From: Faucicola osloensis_C
GTDB lineage: Bacteria > Pseudomonadota > Gammaproteobacteria > Pseudomonadales > Moraxellaceae
Length of the DNA: 64,000 nucleotides
Assembly (NCBI GenBank): GCA_019353055.1
Contig: JABAHL010000004.1
Coordinates: 1-64,000 of the forward strand
Direction of reading: 5' to 3'
Shown: positions 17,017 to 24,633 of the stretch, piece by piece
How the letters are laid out: each line of letters begins with the position of its first letter
Numbering within the stretch: position 1 is the stretch's first letter
Position numbers and translations under genes: made by a program
The notes under the pieces: model-generated
Databases searched by the model: none
What the model was told of the DNA's origin: nothing
What the model saw: only the letters and a program-made list of their open reading frames with translations

Positions 17017-17868
17017 ATGACCCAAACCACTTCAACTCAAAATCCTTCAACACAAAATCTTTCAATCCAAAATACGCTGACCGCCCCAAAAGACCGCCTA
17101 CACATTGGTTCGCGCACGTTTACCTCTCGTTTGCTCGTCGGTACTGGCAAATATACAGATTTGGCACAAACAGGCGAAGCCATCGCTGCCAGTGGTGCCC
17201 AAATCGTCACTGTCGCCATTCGCCGCGTAAATATCGGGCAGAAAAAAGATGAACCCAATCTACTCGATGTGATTTCTCCGGAAAAATACACTATTCTACC
17301 CAACACCGCTGGCTGTTTTGACGCGGCTAGCGCCGTTCGTACCTGTCAATTAGCGCGTGAATTGTTGGATGGGCACAACCTAGTCAAACTTGAAGTATTG
17401 GGCGATGAAAAAAATCTGTATCCCAATGTCATCGAAACCGTGAAAGCGGCTAAGACCTTGATTGATGATGGCTTTGATGTGATGGTGTATACCTCAGATG
17501 ACCCGATTGTTGCCAAAGAATTAGAGAGCATGGGCTGTGTGGCGATTATGCCATTGGGCAGTTTGATTGGCTCAGGCTTAGGGCTATTAAATCGTTATAC
17601 CTTAAGTCTCATCATTGAGCAGACCCAAGTGCCGGTCTTGGTGGATGCAGGCGTCGGTACCGCCAGTGATGCCGCCATTGCCTTGGAATTAGGCTGTGAT
17701 GGTGTGCTGATGAACACCGCGATTGCACATGCGCAAAACCCTGTGTTGATGGCGTCTGCCATGAAACACGCGGTGATAGCTGGACGTGAGGCTTTCTTGG
17801 CAGGTCGTATGCCAGCGCGTTATATGGCACAAGCTAGCTCGCCACAGACTGGCTATTTTTTCCGCTAA
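17017..17868 (+). CDS. thiG: Thiazole synthase ThiG
   Basis: A 283-residue enzyme that condenses deoxyxylulose 5-phosphate, dehydroglycine and ThiS-thiocarboxylate to the thiazole phosphate of thiamine. The ThiG core runs from FTSRLLVGTGKY to the C-terminal PARYMAQASSPQTG. The catalytic lysine is in LVKLEVLGD, and the phosphate site is in VDAGVGTASDAA and GVLMNTAIA. ATG 17017 is chosen because AAAAGGG lies six bases upstream; ATG 17011 is too close to it. About 20 N-terminal residues form a Ser/Thr/Gln/Asn low-complexity repeat (STQNPSTQNLSIQN) absent from typical ThiG. No thiS or thiF neighbour is present, so the sulfur carrier must be elsewhere. Its DXP substrate comes from Dxs, also in this window. 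Confidence 0.95.
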   Translation: MTQTTSTQNPSTQNLSIQNTLTAPKDRLHIGSRTFTSRLLVGTGKYTDLAQTGEAIAASGAQIVTVAIRRVNIGQKKDEPNLLDVISPEKYTILPNTAGCFDAASAVRTCQLARELLDGHNLVKLEVLGDEKNLYPNVIETVKAAKTLIDDGFDVMVYTSDDPIVAKELESMGCVAIMPLGSLIGSGLGLLNRYTLSLIIEQTQVPVLVDAGVGTASDAAIALELGCDGVLMNTAIAHAQNPVLMASAMKHAVIAGREAFLAGRMPARYMAQASSPQTGYFFR

Positions 17869-17896
17869 TTTATTATTTCATACTTAAGGACATCGC

Positions 17897-19255
17897 ATGC
17901 GTCTGCTCACCGCCATTGACCAGTTATTTATCTTACTTGAAAATCGCAATCAGCCGATGCACATTGGTGGGCTGTTCTTGTTTGAGATTCCCGATGGCGC
18001 AAGCGATGCCTTTGTCAGTGATTTGGTGCAGCAGATGGTCACGCAAAAGACGCCGCCGAGTTTTCCGTTTAACCAAGTGTTATATCATCTAGCATGGTGG
18101 AAAACCGATGAAAACTTTGAAGTCGACCATCATTTTCGCCATATCGCCCTGCCGAAACCGGCACGTATCCGTGAGCTATTGACTTACGTGTCCCAAGAGC
18201 ACAGCAAATTACTCAATCGCGCCAAACCGATGTGGGAATGTCACATCATCGAGGGGATTGAAGGCAATCGTTTTGCGTTGTATTTTAAGATTCATCATTC
18301 GATGGTCGATGGGATAGCGGCGATTCGTTTGGTCAAAAAATCGCTATCAGAATCGCCAACCGAGCGTATTAGCTTGCCAATTTGGTCGCTAATGACCCGC
18401 CATCGTCACCAACTCGATGCGTTGATACCAGAAGATAAATCCCTTCTGCGTGTCGTCAAAGAGCAAGCGCTGGCTATCCCACCTGCCATCAAAGCCTTAG
18501 GTAAAAATGTGGTAGAGCGATTTGACAAAGACTACATTACCACCACCCAAGCGCCAGACAGCCCCCTAAACCAACCGATATCAAGCTCGCGGCGTATCTC
18601 TGCCCAATCTTTTGATCTCAGTCGTTTTCAAACCATCGCCAAACATTACGCCGTGACCGTCAATGATGTGATTTTGGCGATTTGTTCGGGCGCGTTACGC
18701 CGTTATTTGCTCGATATCAATGGCTTACCCAAAAAACCCTTGATTGCTTTTGTACCGTTATCACTGCGTGATGACAACGATAGCGCAAGCCAACACGTTG
18801 GCAATCAAATTACCTTTATTTTAGCCAATCTTGCCACCCACCTTGCCGACCCTGTTGCACGGTTAAAGACGATTAATGGCAGCACCAAAAATAGTAAAAA
18901 ACGCTTTTCACGGATGAAGCAAGCCTCGTCGATTATTTATAGTGGGATTGCTTATAGCCGTTCAGGATTGCAGGTACTTACGGGTCTGTTTCCCGATTAT
19001 CGCGGTTTTAACTTGATTATCTCAAATGTACCAGGCTCCCATCAGTCATTGTATTGGCAAGGGGCAAAACTGCAGGCGCTGTATCCTGTCTCGATTGTGC
19101 TCAATGACCAAGCGATGAATATCACCTTGTGTACTTACGTGGATAAAATCGAGTTTTGTATCGTCACCTGTAGCCAAATATTGCCCCATAGCCAACGATT
19201 ACTCGCCTATATGGAAGAGGAACTCAAGCAATTTGAATCACTCATCAGCAATTAG
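17897..19255 (+). CDS. Wax ester synthase / diacylglycerol acyltransferase
   Basis: A 452-residue bifunctional WS/DGAT-type acyltransferase, which esterifies fatty alcohols or diacylglycerol with acyl-CoA to make storage wax esters or triacylglycerol. The catalytic motif HHSMVDG is at residues 133-139. The N-terminal MHIGGLFLFE and the C-terminal SNVPGS and NITLCTYVDKIEFCIV segments match the Acinetobacter/Marinobacter family. No transmembrane segment is obvious; such proteins usually attach peripherally to the inner membrane and lipid droplets. It starts 28 bp after thiG, so the two may share a transcript although their roles are unrelated. A bidirectional terminator follows. Confidence 0.88.
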   Translation: MRLLTAIDQLFILLENRNQPMHIGGLFLFEIPDGASDAFVSDLVQQMVTQKTPPSFPFNQVLYHLAWWKTDENFEVDHHFRHIALPKPARIRELLTYVSQEHSKLLNRAKPMWECHIIEGIEGNRFALYFKIHHSMVDGIAAIRLVKKSLSESPTERISLPIWSLMTRHRHQLDALIPEDKSLLRVVKEQALAIPPAIKALGKNVVERFDKDYITTTQAPDSPLNQPISSSRRISAQSFDLSRFQTIAKHYAVTVNDVILAICSGALRRYLLDINGLPKKPLIAFVPLSLRDDNDSASQHVGNQITFILANLATHLADPVARLKTINGSTKNSKKRFSRMKQASSIIYSGIAYSRSGLQVLTGLFPDYRGFNLIISNVPGSHQSLYWQGAKLQALYPVSIVLNDQAMNITLCTYVDKIEFCIVTCSQILPHSQRLLAYMEEELKQFESLISN

Positions 19256-19277
19256 GCTAATGCAAACTTTTATAATA

Positions 19278-19303
19278 AAAAACGGCAGTCACTGCCGTTT
19301 TTT
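19278..19303 (+). terminator. Bidirectional terminator between WS/DGAT and gltL
   Basis: AAAACGGCAGT pairs with ACTGCCGTTTTTT around a tiny loop (about 19279-19303). It serves both the WS/DGAT gene and the convergent glt operon, which ends at 19328. Confidence 0.9.
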
Positions 19304-19327
19304 AATGAAACAAACTTTATCTTATCT

Positions 19328-20146
19328 TTAGTGATTTAAGATTTTTGACAAGAAATCTTTCGCACGCTCGCTACGCGCACCAGCAAAGAATTCTTCACGG
19401 CTACAGTTTTCAACGATATGACCTTGATCCATAAAGATAATACGGTTGGCGACTTGGCGCGCAAAGCCCATTTCGTGGGTCACACACATCATGGTCATGC
19501 CCTCATTAGCAAGCTCAATCATCACCTCAAGTACCTCTTGAATCATCTCAGGGTCAAGCGCGGAAGTTGGCTCATCAAACAGCATTGCAATCGGGTCCAT
19601 ACTAAGCGCGCGTGCAATTGCTACCCGTTGCTGCTGACCGCCTGACAACTCGGCAGGGTATTTTTTGGCATGCGCTGACAAGCCCACGCGGTCAAGATAA
19701 CCCAAGCCTTTTTTCTGCGCTTCAGACTGACCACGACCCAGTACTTTGATTTGTGCCAAGGTCAAATTTTCTAAGATGGATAAATGCGGAAACAGTTCAA
19801 AATGCTGAAATACCATCCCTACACGGCTACGTAGTTTTGGCAAGTCGGTTGCTTTGGCGCCGACCGACATGCCATCAATCAAGATTTCACCTTGTTGAAA
19901 GGCTTCAAGCCCATTGACGGTTTTGATTAAAGTTGATTTGCCGCTACCTGATGGACCACAGATGACGGTCACATCGCCTTTGTGCACATGCGCGGTACAG
20001 TCGGTCAATACTTGAAAGTCGCCATACCATTTACTGACTTTGTTGACATTAATCATGATATCAGGACTGGCGTGTCCACTGTTTGATACCAAGCCACCAA
20101 ATTCGTTGAGCCAGGTGGTTTCATCAATTTTAGTAACTACTGACAT
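19328..20146 (-). CDS. gltL: Amino acid ABC transporter ATPase, GltL type
   Basis: A 272-residue ATPase energising glutamate/aspartate uptake. Walker A GPSGSGKST is at 64-72, the signature LSGGQQQR and Walker B AMLFDEPTSALDPE follow, and the switch histidine is in VTHEMG. About 30 N-terminal residues (MSVVTKIDETTWLNEF...) precede the usual start of GltL proteins; the AAAGGA ribosome site supports this longer start. It is the last gene of gltI-gltJ-gltK-gltL, 26 bp after gltK. Confidence 0.9.
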   Translation of the reverse strand: MSVVTKIDETTWLNEFGGLVSNSGHASPDIMINVNKVSKWYGDFQVLTDCTAHVHKGDVTVICGPSGSGKSTLIKTVNGLEAFQQGEILIDGMSVGAKATDLPKLRSRVGMVFQHFELFPHLSILENLTLAQIKVLGRGQSEAQKKGLGYLDRVGLSAHAKKYPAELSGGQQQRVAIARALSMDPIAMLFDEPTSALDPEMIQEVLEVMIELANEGMTMMCVTHEMGFARQVANRIIFMDQGHIVENCSREEFFAGARSERAKDFLSKILNH

Positions 20147-20172
20147 GTTATTATTCCTTTATTCAATATTGA

Positions 20173-20844
20173 TTAAGCCATGCGAAAGCGTTTGCGTAGG
20201 TGGTTGACAGCGGTCGATGCGGTTAGACTGACCACAAAATAAAACGCCCCTGCCAGCAAGATATAGGGGGTTAGTAGCCCCATCAAGTCACCGCGCACGT
20301 ATGAGGCTCGGAAGAAATCCACCAAGCCAATCGCAAACACCAAGGTGGTATCTTGGAACAAAATAATCGACTGCTGTAGAAGTAGCGGAAACATCTTGCG
20401 AAACGCTTGTGGCAAAATAATAAAACGCATGGTCTGACCATAAGTCATACCCAAGGCTTTAGCGGCATTGACCTGTCCTTTGCCAATTGACTGGATACCC
20501 GCACGGACAATCTCAGAAAAATACGCGGCTTCAAACACCATAAATGCCACCACGCACGAAGTGAACGCGGTATCCAACGTCAAATACGTGCCCGTCACCA
20601 AGTTATACACCATCGGTACAGCAAAATAAAACCAAAGCAATACCAACAGCAGCGGCACTGAACGGAAAAAGTTGACATACAGCTTGGCAGGCACGGCTAA
20701 AATTCGAATGCCCGACAACCGCATCAAGGCTAGAATCGTACCCAGGGTCAAACCGCCAATGATAGCTAAAAACAACACTTTGAAGGTGATCCATAACCCA
20801 CCCATCAACCCTGGCATTGCGGCTTGTAATTCCATCATATTCAT
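20173..20844 (-). CDS. gltK: Amino acid ABC transporter permease, GltK type
   Basis: A 223-residue inner-membrane permease of the HisMQ family with about five membrane segments. The EAA loop that contacts the ATPase is VNAAKALGMTYGQTMRFIILPQAFR. It starts within the gltJ stop codon (ATGA overlap at 20841-20844), so the two permeases are translationally coupled and should form a heterodimer. The match to GltK rather than another polar amino-acid permease rests on the whole operon. Confidence 0.88.
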   Translation of the reverse strand: MNMMELQAAMPGLMGGLWITFKVLFLAIIGGLTLGTILALMRLSGIRILAVPAKLYVNFFRSVPLLLVLLWFYFAVPMVYNLVTGTYLTLDTAFTSCVVAFMVFEAAYFSEIVRAGIQSIGKGQVNAAKALGMTYGQTMRFIILPQAFRKMFPLLLQQSIILFQDTTLVFAIGLVDFFRASYVRGDLMGLLTPYILLAGAFYFVVSLTASTAVNHLRKRFRMA

Positions 20845-21587
20845 GCGCCACCCCCATCGATTTGACCTTTGATGCGTAATTTTTTCTCAAGCCAAGTCAT
20901 AAAATAAATCAACACCAAATTAAACAATAAATAAATAATCGTGGTAAAGGTATATACTTCGATATTGTTTTGGGTATATTCACTGATAGTTTTGGTTTGG
21001 CTAATCAGCTCAGTAACCCCGACCAATGAAGCGACCGAGGCATTCTTAAAACAGTTGGTAAGCTCAGAACTCATCGGTGGTAAAATCACCCGAAACGCCT
21101 GTGGCAAGACGATATGACGATACGTCTGTGGTAAGGTGAACCCAAGCGCATAGGCAGCATTGGTCTGCCCTTTTGGCAATGATTCAATGCCCGTACGCAC
21201 TTGCTCTACAATACGCGCCGCAGTAAATAACCCAAGACCAATACTTGCTGAAATCACCGCCGAGGTATTTGGGTCTAACTCCTGAAACCACCATTTTTGT
21301 AACGCAGGTGTCAGCCAAGTAGGTGCCACATAAAACCAAAAGAATAACTGTATTAATAGCGGAATGTTACGAAAAAAACTCACATAAGCCGTACCAATCG
21401 CTCTAGCAGTTTTATTTGGTAAAGTACGCATAATACCTAAAATCGTACCGATAATTAAGGCAATCAGCCAGCCACTCCCACCAATGACCAACAGCCATTT
21501 AAAGCCTGTCAATAGCCACTGCCAGTAGACTTCGTTGCCTACACCTGTTGGTTGCAGCAACACGCCCCAATTCCAACTATAATTCAT
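20841..21587 (-). CDS. gltJ: Amino acid ABC transporter permease, GltJ type
   Basis: A 248-residue HisMQ-family permease. The N-terminus NYSWNWGVLLQ matches the NWGxFLQ opening of E. coli GltJ, so ATG 21587, with a GGGGGTGG ribosome site, is chosen over an in-frame start at 21614. The EAA loop reads TNAAYALGFTLPQTYRHIVLPQAFR. It is separated from the binding-protein gene gltI by about 150 bp containing a strong hairpin, and it overlaps gltK by four bases. Confidence 0.9.
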   Translation of the reverse strand: MNYSWNWGVLLQPTGVGNEVYWQWLLTGFKWLLVIGGSGWLIALIIGTILGIMRTLPNKTARAIGTAYVSFFRNIPLLIQLFFWFYVAPTWLTPALQKWWFQELDPNTSAVISASIGLGLFTAARIVEQVRTGIESLPKGQTNAAYALGFTLPQTYRHIVLPQAFRVILPPMSSELTNCFKNASVASLVGVTELISQTKTISEYTQNNIEVYTFTTIIYLLFNLVLIYFMTWLEKKLRIKGQIDGGGA

Positions 21588-21632
21588 TGCCACCCCCAAA
21601 ATCCTGTCTAGCAAATTGATTTACCCAAAAAC

Positions 21633-21676
21633 TAAAACTGACGTAACCACAATTGATAGGTGATGACGTCAGTTTT
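21633..21676 (-). terminator. Internal hairpin between gltI and gltJ
   Basis: A perfect 12-bp inverted repeat: TAAAACTGACGT (21633-21644) and ACGTCAGTTTTA (21665-21676), with a 20-nt loop. On the minus-strand transcript it is followed by GTTTTTGGG. Its place between the binding-protein gene and the permease genes suggests a partial terminator or 3' stabiliser that keeps GltI in excess. Confidence 0.7.
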
Positions 21677-21738
21677 ATGTTGGATAGTAACCTTCCTAAC
21701 CTAGTTTGTTGTTATCCCATCAAACTCAACTCATTAAA

Positions 21739-22818
21739 CTAGGGTTTTGCTGCACTTGCAATTGCATTGCTTGCAGATGCCACAGCGGTTGCCACATTAC
21801 TAGCGCCCGTTGCTACGGCATTGACGGTAGCAGATGCGGCTGCATTAGCGACGTCTTTTGGTTGGGCGCCGTCATGTGGATTTGCTAACAAGGCTTTTAA
21901 GTTGTCAGACATTTGGAAGTTCATGTTGATGTTTTTTGGTGGAATCGGTGACATGAACCATTTTTTGTAGATGTCGTTGATTTCACCTGATGAATAAGTC
22001 GCAACCAACGCATCATCGACTACTTTTTTGAATTCACTATCGTCTTTACGCATCATACAGCCATAAATTTCATACGATTGTGGGGTACCAACAATGACCC
22101 ATTTGTTTGGATCTTTGGCTTTGGCTTTTTCACCCGCGAGCAGTACGTCATCCATCATGAAGGCTGCCGCACGACCGCTTTCTAACATCAAGAAAGATTC
22201 GCCGTGGTCTTTGGCAGAAACGATGTTAATGCCCATTTTTTTGTCATCGTTGAGTTTTTTGATAAAACGCTCAGAGGTGGTGCCTGCGGTAGTCACTAAG
22301 GTTTTGCCTTTTAAATCCGCAAAATCTTTGATGCCTGAATCTTTAGCGGTTAATAAGCGAGTACCAATCTCAAAGAAGCCGTTTGAGAAAGCCACTTGTT
22401 TTTGGCGCTCTTCATTGTTGGTGGTTGAACCACATTCTAAGTCGACAGTACCATTTTGTACCAATGGGATACGGGTTTGTGAGGTTACTAGGTTGTAACG
22501 CACTTTAAGGTCTGGCATATTCAATTGTTTTTTGACTGCATCAACAATTTTTAATTGGAGGTCATGGGCATAACCCACAGGTTGGTTTGGCGTACCTGCG
22601 ATATAAGAAAATGGAATTGAGGAATCACGGTAACCCAGTACGATTTCCCCTGATTTTTTAATTTTATCGAGCGTTTTTTCACCAGTAGCCGCTGCCGCTG
22701 GTTGGCTACCTTCAGTCCCTGCCGCTTTGTTGTCGCTGGCTTTGTTACAACCTGCAAGACCTAATGCCATAATAGCAACGGTTGCTAAAGCGATTGGCTT
22801 TTTAGAGATTAAAATCAT
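21739..22818 (-). CDS. gltI: Glutamate/aspartate-binding lipoprotein, GltI type
   Basis: A 359-residue substrate-binding protein for the Glt ABC importer. The signal peptide ends in a lipobox LGLAGC (Cys24), so the protein is lipid-anchored rather than freely periplasmic as in E. coli. The SBP_bac_3 domain spans about 50-310, with GEIVLGYRDSSIPFSY near the start, TLVTTAGTTSERF, and DVLLAGEKAKA. It is followed by an unusual alanine-rich tail of about 45 residues (from about 315 to the end) with repeated Ala/Val/Ser/Asn, absent from typical GltI. An AGG-containing ribosome site precedes ATG 22818. First gene of the operon. Confidence 0.9.
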   Translation of the reverse strand: MILISKKPIALATVAIMALGLAGCNKASDNKAAGTEGSQPAAAATGEKTLDKIKKSGEIVLGYRDSSIPFSYIAGTPNQPVGYAHDLQLKIVDAVKKQLNMPDLKVRYNLVTSQTRIPLVQNGTVDLECGSTTNNEERQKQVAFSNGFFEIGTRLLTAKDSGIKDFADLKGKTLVTTAGTTSERFIKKLNDDKKMGINIVSAKDHGESFLMLESGRAAAFMMDDVLLAGEKAKAKDPNKWVIVGTPQSYEIYGCMMRKDDSEFKKVVDDALVATYSSGEINDIYKKWFMSPIPPKNINMNFQMSDNLKALLANPHDGAQPKDVANAAASATVNAVATGASNVATAVASASNAIASAAKP

Positions 22819-23185
22819 CCTATGATCCTTGTCGTATGATACGTTCTTAGTTAATCTTTTCGCTGTGTGGCTGTCAATGCCAAATCGAGTGAAAAGACTC
22901 CCCCATCTCTTTATGTTTATCCTTCCCTATTCTTCACCATCCCTCATTGCACCCATTAAAATCTGGCAAAACCTTGCACAATGACTGATAAAAAATAGTT
23001 TAGGATACTCAAAAGATTTAAAATGTGTGTTTATAGTAATTTACTTTTCTGTGTTGTGACAATAGATTCACAAAAAATATTTTTCTTATCATAGACAATT
23101 TTTTTACCATTTTTTTGCTATTTTCTATTTTATCCCCATTTATAGCTCAATAAATTGATTAAAACTCACTTAAGATAGGTTATTT
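22819..23185. other. Divergent promoter region between gltI and hslO
   Basis: A 367-bp AT-rich gap that should hold promoters for the glt operon (minus) and hslO (plus). Several T runs are present. No hexamer pair or operator could be defended by eye. The hslO ribosome site is AGATAGG, just before 23186. Confidence 0.5.
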
Positions 23186-24121
23186 ATGACAACAGCGACT
23201 CAAGCACTTCACGATTTTGATATGCGCCAACGTTTTTATTTTGAGAAAAGCCCCGTACGCGGTGACGTGGTACGAATCAACGACAGCCTGCAGACGATAT
23301 TGCAGCAAAAAGATTACCCCGTTGCCCTGCAAAAACTACTTGGGGAAATGTTGGTTGCGGCAAGCTTGCTGATTGGCACCTTAAAAATCGAAGGTCGTCT
23401 ATCCATTCAATTGCAAAATTCAGGTGCAGCCACTAACCCTGAACAGGACAGCTTAACTTGGGCGATGGCAGAGTGCGACCACCAAGGTCACATCCGCGGT
23501 CTTGCAGAGTGGACAGGCGCATGGCAATCTGCGCAAACGGCGAATGATGCCTTTGCCAAACTCGGTAAAGTCGGTGAAGGAGTGTTATTTATTAATATCC
23601 AACCTGATGCCACGTATGGCACACAAGCAGAAGGTTATCAAGGCATTGTTGAACGTGTGTCAGACAACTTAGCGGATTGTTTGGCACACTATCAGCAGCA
23701 ATCCGTACAGATTCCCACCCTAATCAACTTGGCTTGTGATGGTGAGCAAGCGGGCGGTATCGTGCTGCAGCTGCTACCACGTACCACAGAAGAAGAGTAT
23801 GAAAAGGTGGACAATGATTTGTTTCCCCGCTTAAAAATCTTAACCAAAACGCTAAAAGCTGAAGAATTAACCACCTTGCCAGCCGATGAGATTTTATATC
23901 GATTGTATCATGAAGAAGACGTGGTGACGGCTGAGCCTATGCCGTTGACCTTTGCTTGTACCTGCTCACAGCAAAAAAGTGATTCGGCAATTTTTCAGTT
24001 GGGCAAACCCGCTGCCTTAGAAATCGCTAATGATCATGGTGGCGAGATCGCGTTAGATTGCGGTTTCTGTGGGCATGTTTACCGTTTTGATCACAAAGAT
24101 ATTGAAATGATTTTTGCTTAA
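23186..24121 (+). CDS. hslO: Redox-regulated chaperone Hsp33
   Basis: A 311-residue cytosolic holdase chaperone activated by oxidation. The N-terminal domain starts at about residue 12 (DMRQRFYFEKSPVRGDVVR) and includes an EGYQGIV block. The C-terminal zinc switch has the canonical CxC (Cys258, Cys260) and CxxC (Cys292, Cys295) pairs. Under oxidative stress the zinc is lost, two disulfides form, and the chaperone unfolds to its active state. Length is slightly above the usual 290. It stands alone, with a strong terminator after it. Confidence 0.95.
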   Translation: MTTATQALHDFDMRQRFYFEKSPVRGDVVRINDSLQTILQQKDYPVALQKLLGEMLVAASLLIGTLKIEGRLSIQLQNSGAATNPEQDSLTWAMAECDHQGHIRGLAEWTGAWQSAQTANDAFAKLGKVGEGVLFINIQPDATYGTQAEGYQGIVERVSDNLADCLAHYQQQSVQIPTLINLACDGEQAGGIVLQLLPRTTEEEYEKVDNDLFPRLKILTKTLKAEELTTLPADEILYRLYHEEDVVTAEPMPLTFACTCSQQKSDSAIFQLGKPAALEIANDHGGEIALDCGFCGHVYRFDHKDIEMIFA

Positions 24122-24207
24122 TTTAAAGGATTGCATAGCTAACTTTACATCATTTAAAATTGCGCAATATTGGTTACGCTTCTAGTTGATGTGATAGCCA
24201 AAACTAA

Positions 24208-24241
24208 TACCAAAGTTACAAGTTAACTTTGGTATTTTTTT
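24208..24241 (+). terminator. Terminator after hslO
   Basis: TACCAAAGTTA (24208-24218) pairs perfectly with TAACTTTGGTA (24224-24234), 5-nt loop, followed by seven T. Confidence 0.88.
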
Positions 24242-24291
24242 GCATATTTGATAAGTTATAAGCATCAGGTTTGAGATAACTTAAGTTAAAC

Positions 24292-24320
24292 TTGATAAGT
24301 TTTAGATTAAAAATTAATTA
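24292..24320 (+). promoter_or_regulatory. Possible promoter of the dodecin gene
   Basis: TTGATA (24292-24297) and TAATTA (24315-24320) are 17 bp apart, ending 34 bp before the dodecin start codon. The -10 is a weak match. Confidence 0.35.
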
Positions 24321-24354
24321 GGAAAATAATACAATAGAAAATAAGGATATCGTT

Positions 24355-24576
24355 ATGTCAGTGGCAAAAAATATTGAAATTAGTAGCAGCTCAACGGTAA
24401 GTTTTGAAGATGCGATCAAAAAAGGCATTGCACAAGTCAACAAAACGGTTAATAACGTGGAAGGTGCTTGGATTAAAGAGCAAAAAGTACGCATTAGCGA
24501 TGGTAATGTCACTAGCTATAACGTGATGATGATTGTTAGCTTTGTCATTGAAGATGACAGCACTGATTTAAAATAA
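24355..24576 (+). CDS. Dodecin family flavin-binding protein
   Basis: A 73-residue protein of the dodecin family, which assemble as hollow dodecamers that bind and buffer flavins. The pattern fits: KNIEISSSSTVSFEDAIKKGIAQVNKTVNNVEGAWIKEQKVRI with the central AWIKEQ in place of the WFEV segment, then YNVMMIVSFVIED. The aromatic Trp at about position 39 is the residue that stacks on the isoalloxazine in known dodecins. A ribosome site AAGGA lies upstream. Monocistronic with its own terminator. Confidence 0.88.
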   Translation: MSVAKNIEISSSSTVSFEDAIKKGIAQVNKTVNNVEGAWIKEQKVRISDGNVTSYNVMMIVSFVIEDDSTDLK

Positions 24577-24594
24577 AGATTTTATTTATCCATA

Positions 24595-24622
24595 AAAACC
24601 CTAGCATAGGCTAGGGTTTTTT
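24595..24622 (+). terminator. Bidirectional terminator between dodecin and topA
   Basis: AAAACCCTAGC (24595-24605) pairs with GCTAGGGTTTT (24610-24620), 4-nt loop, T run after. It also lies immediately past the topA stop codon on the other strand. Confidence 0.9.
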
Positions 24623-24633
24623 GTTGGTTGCCA

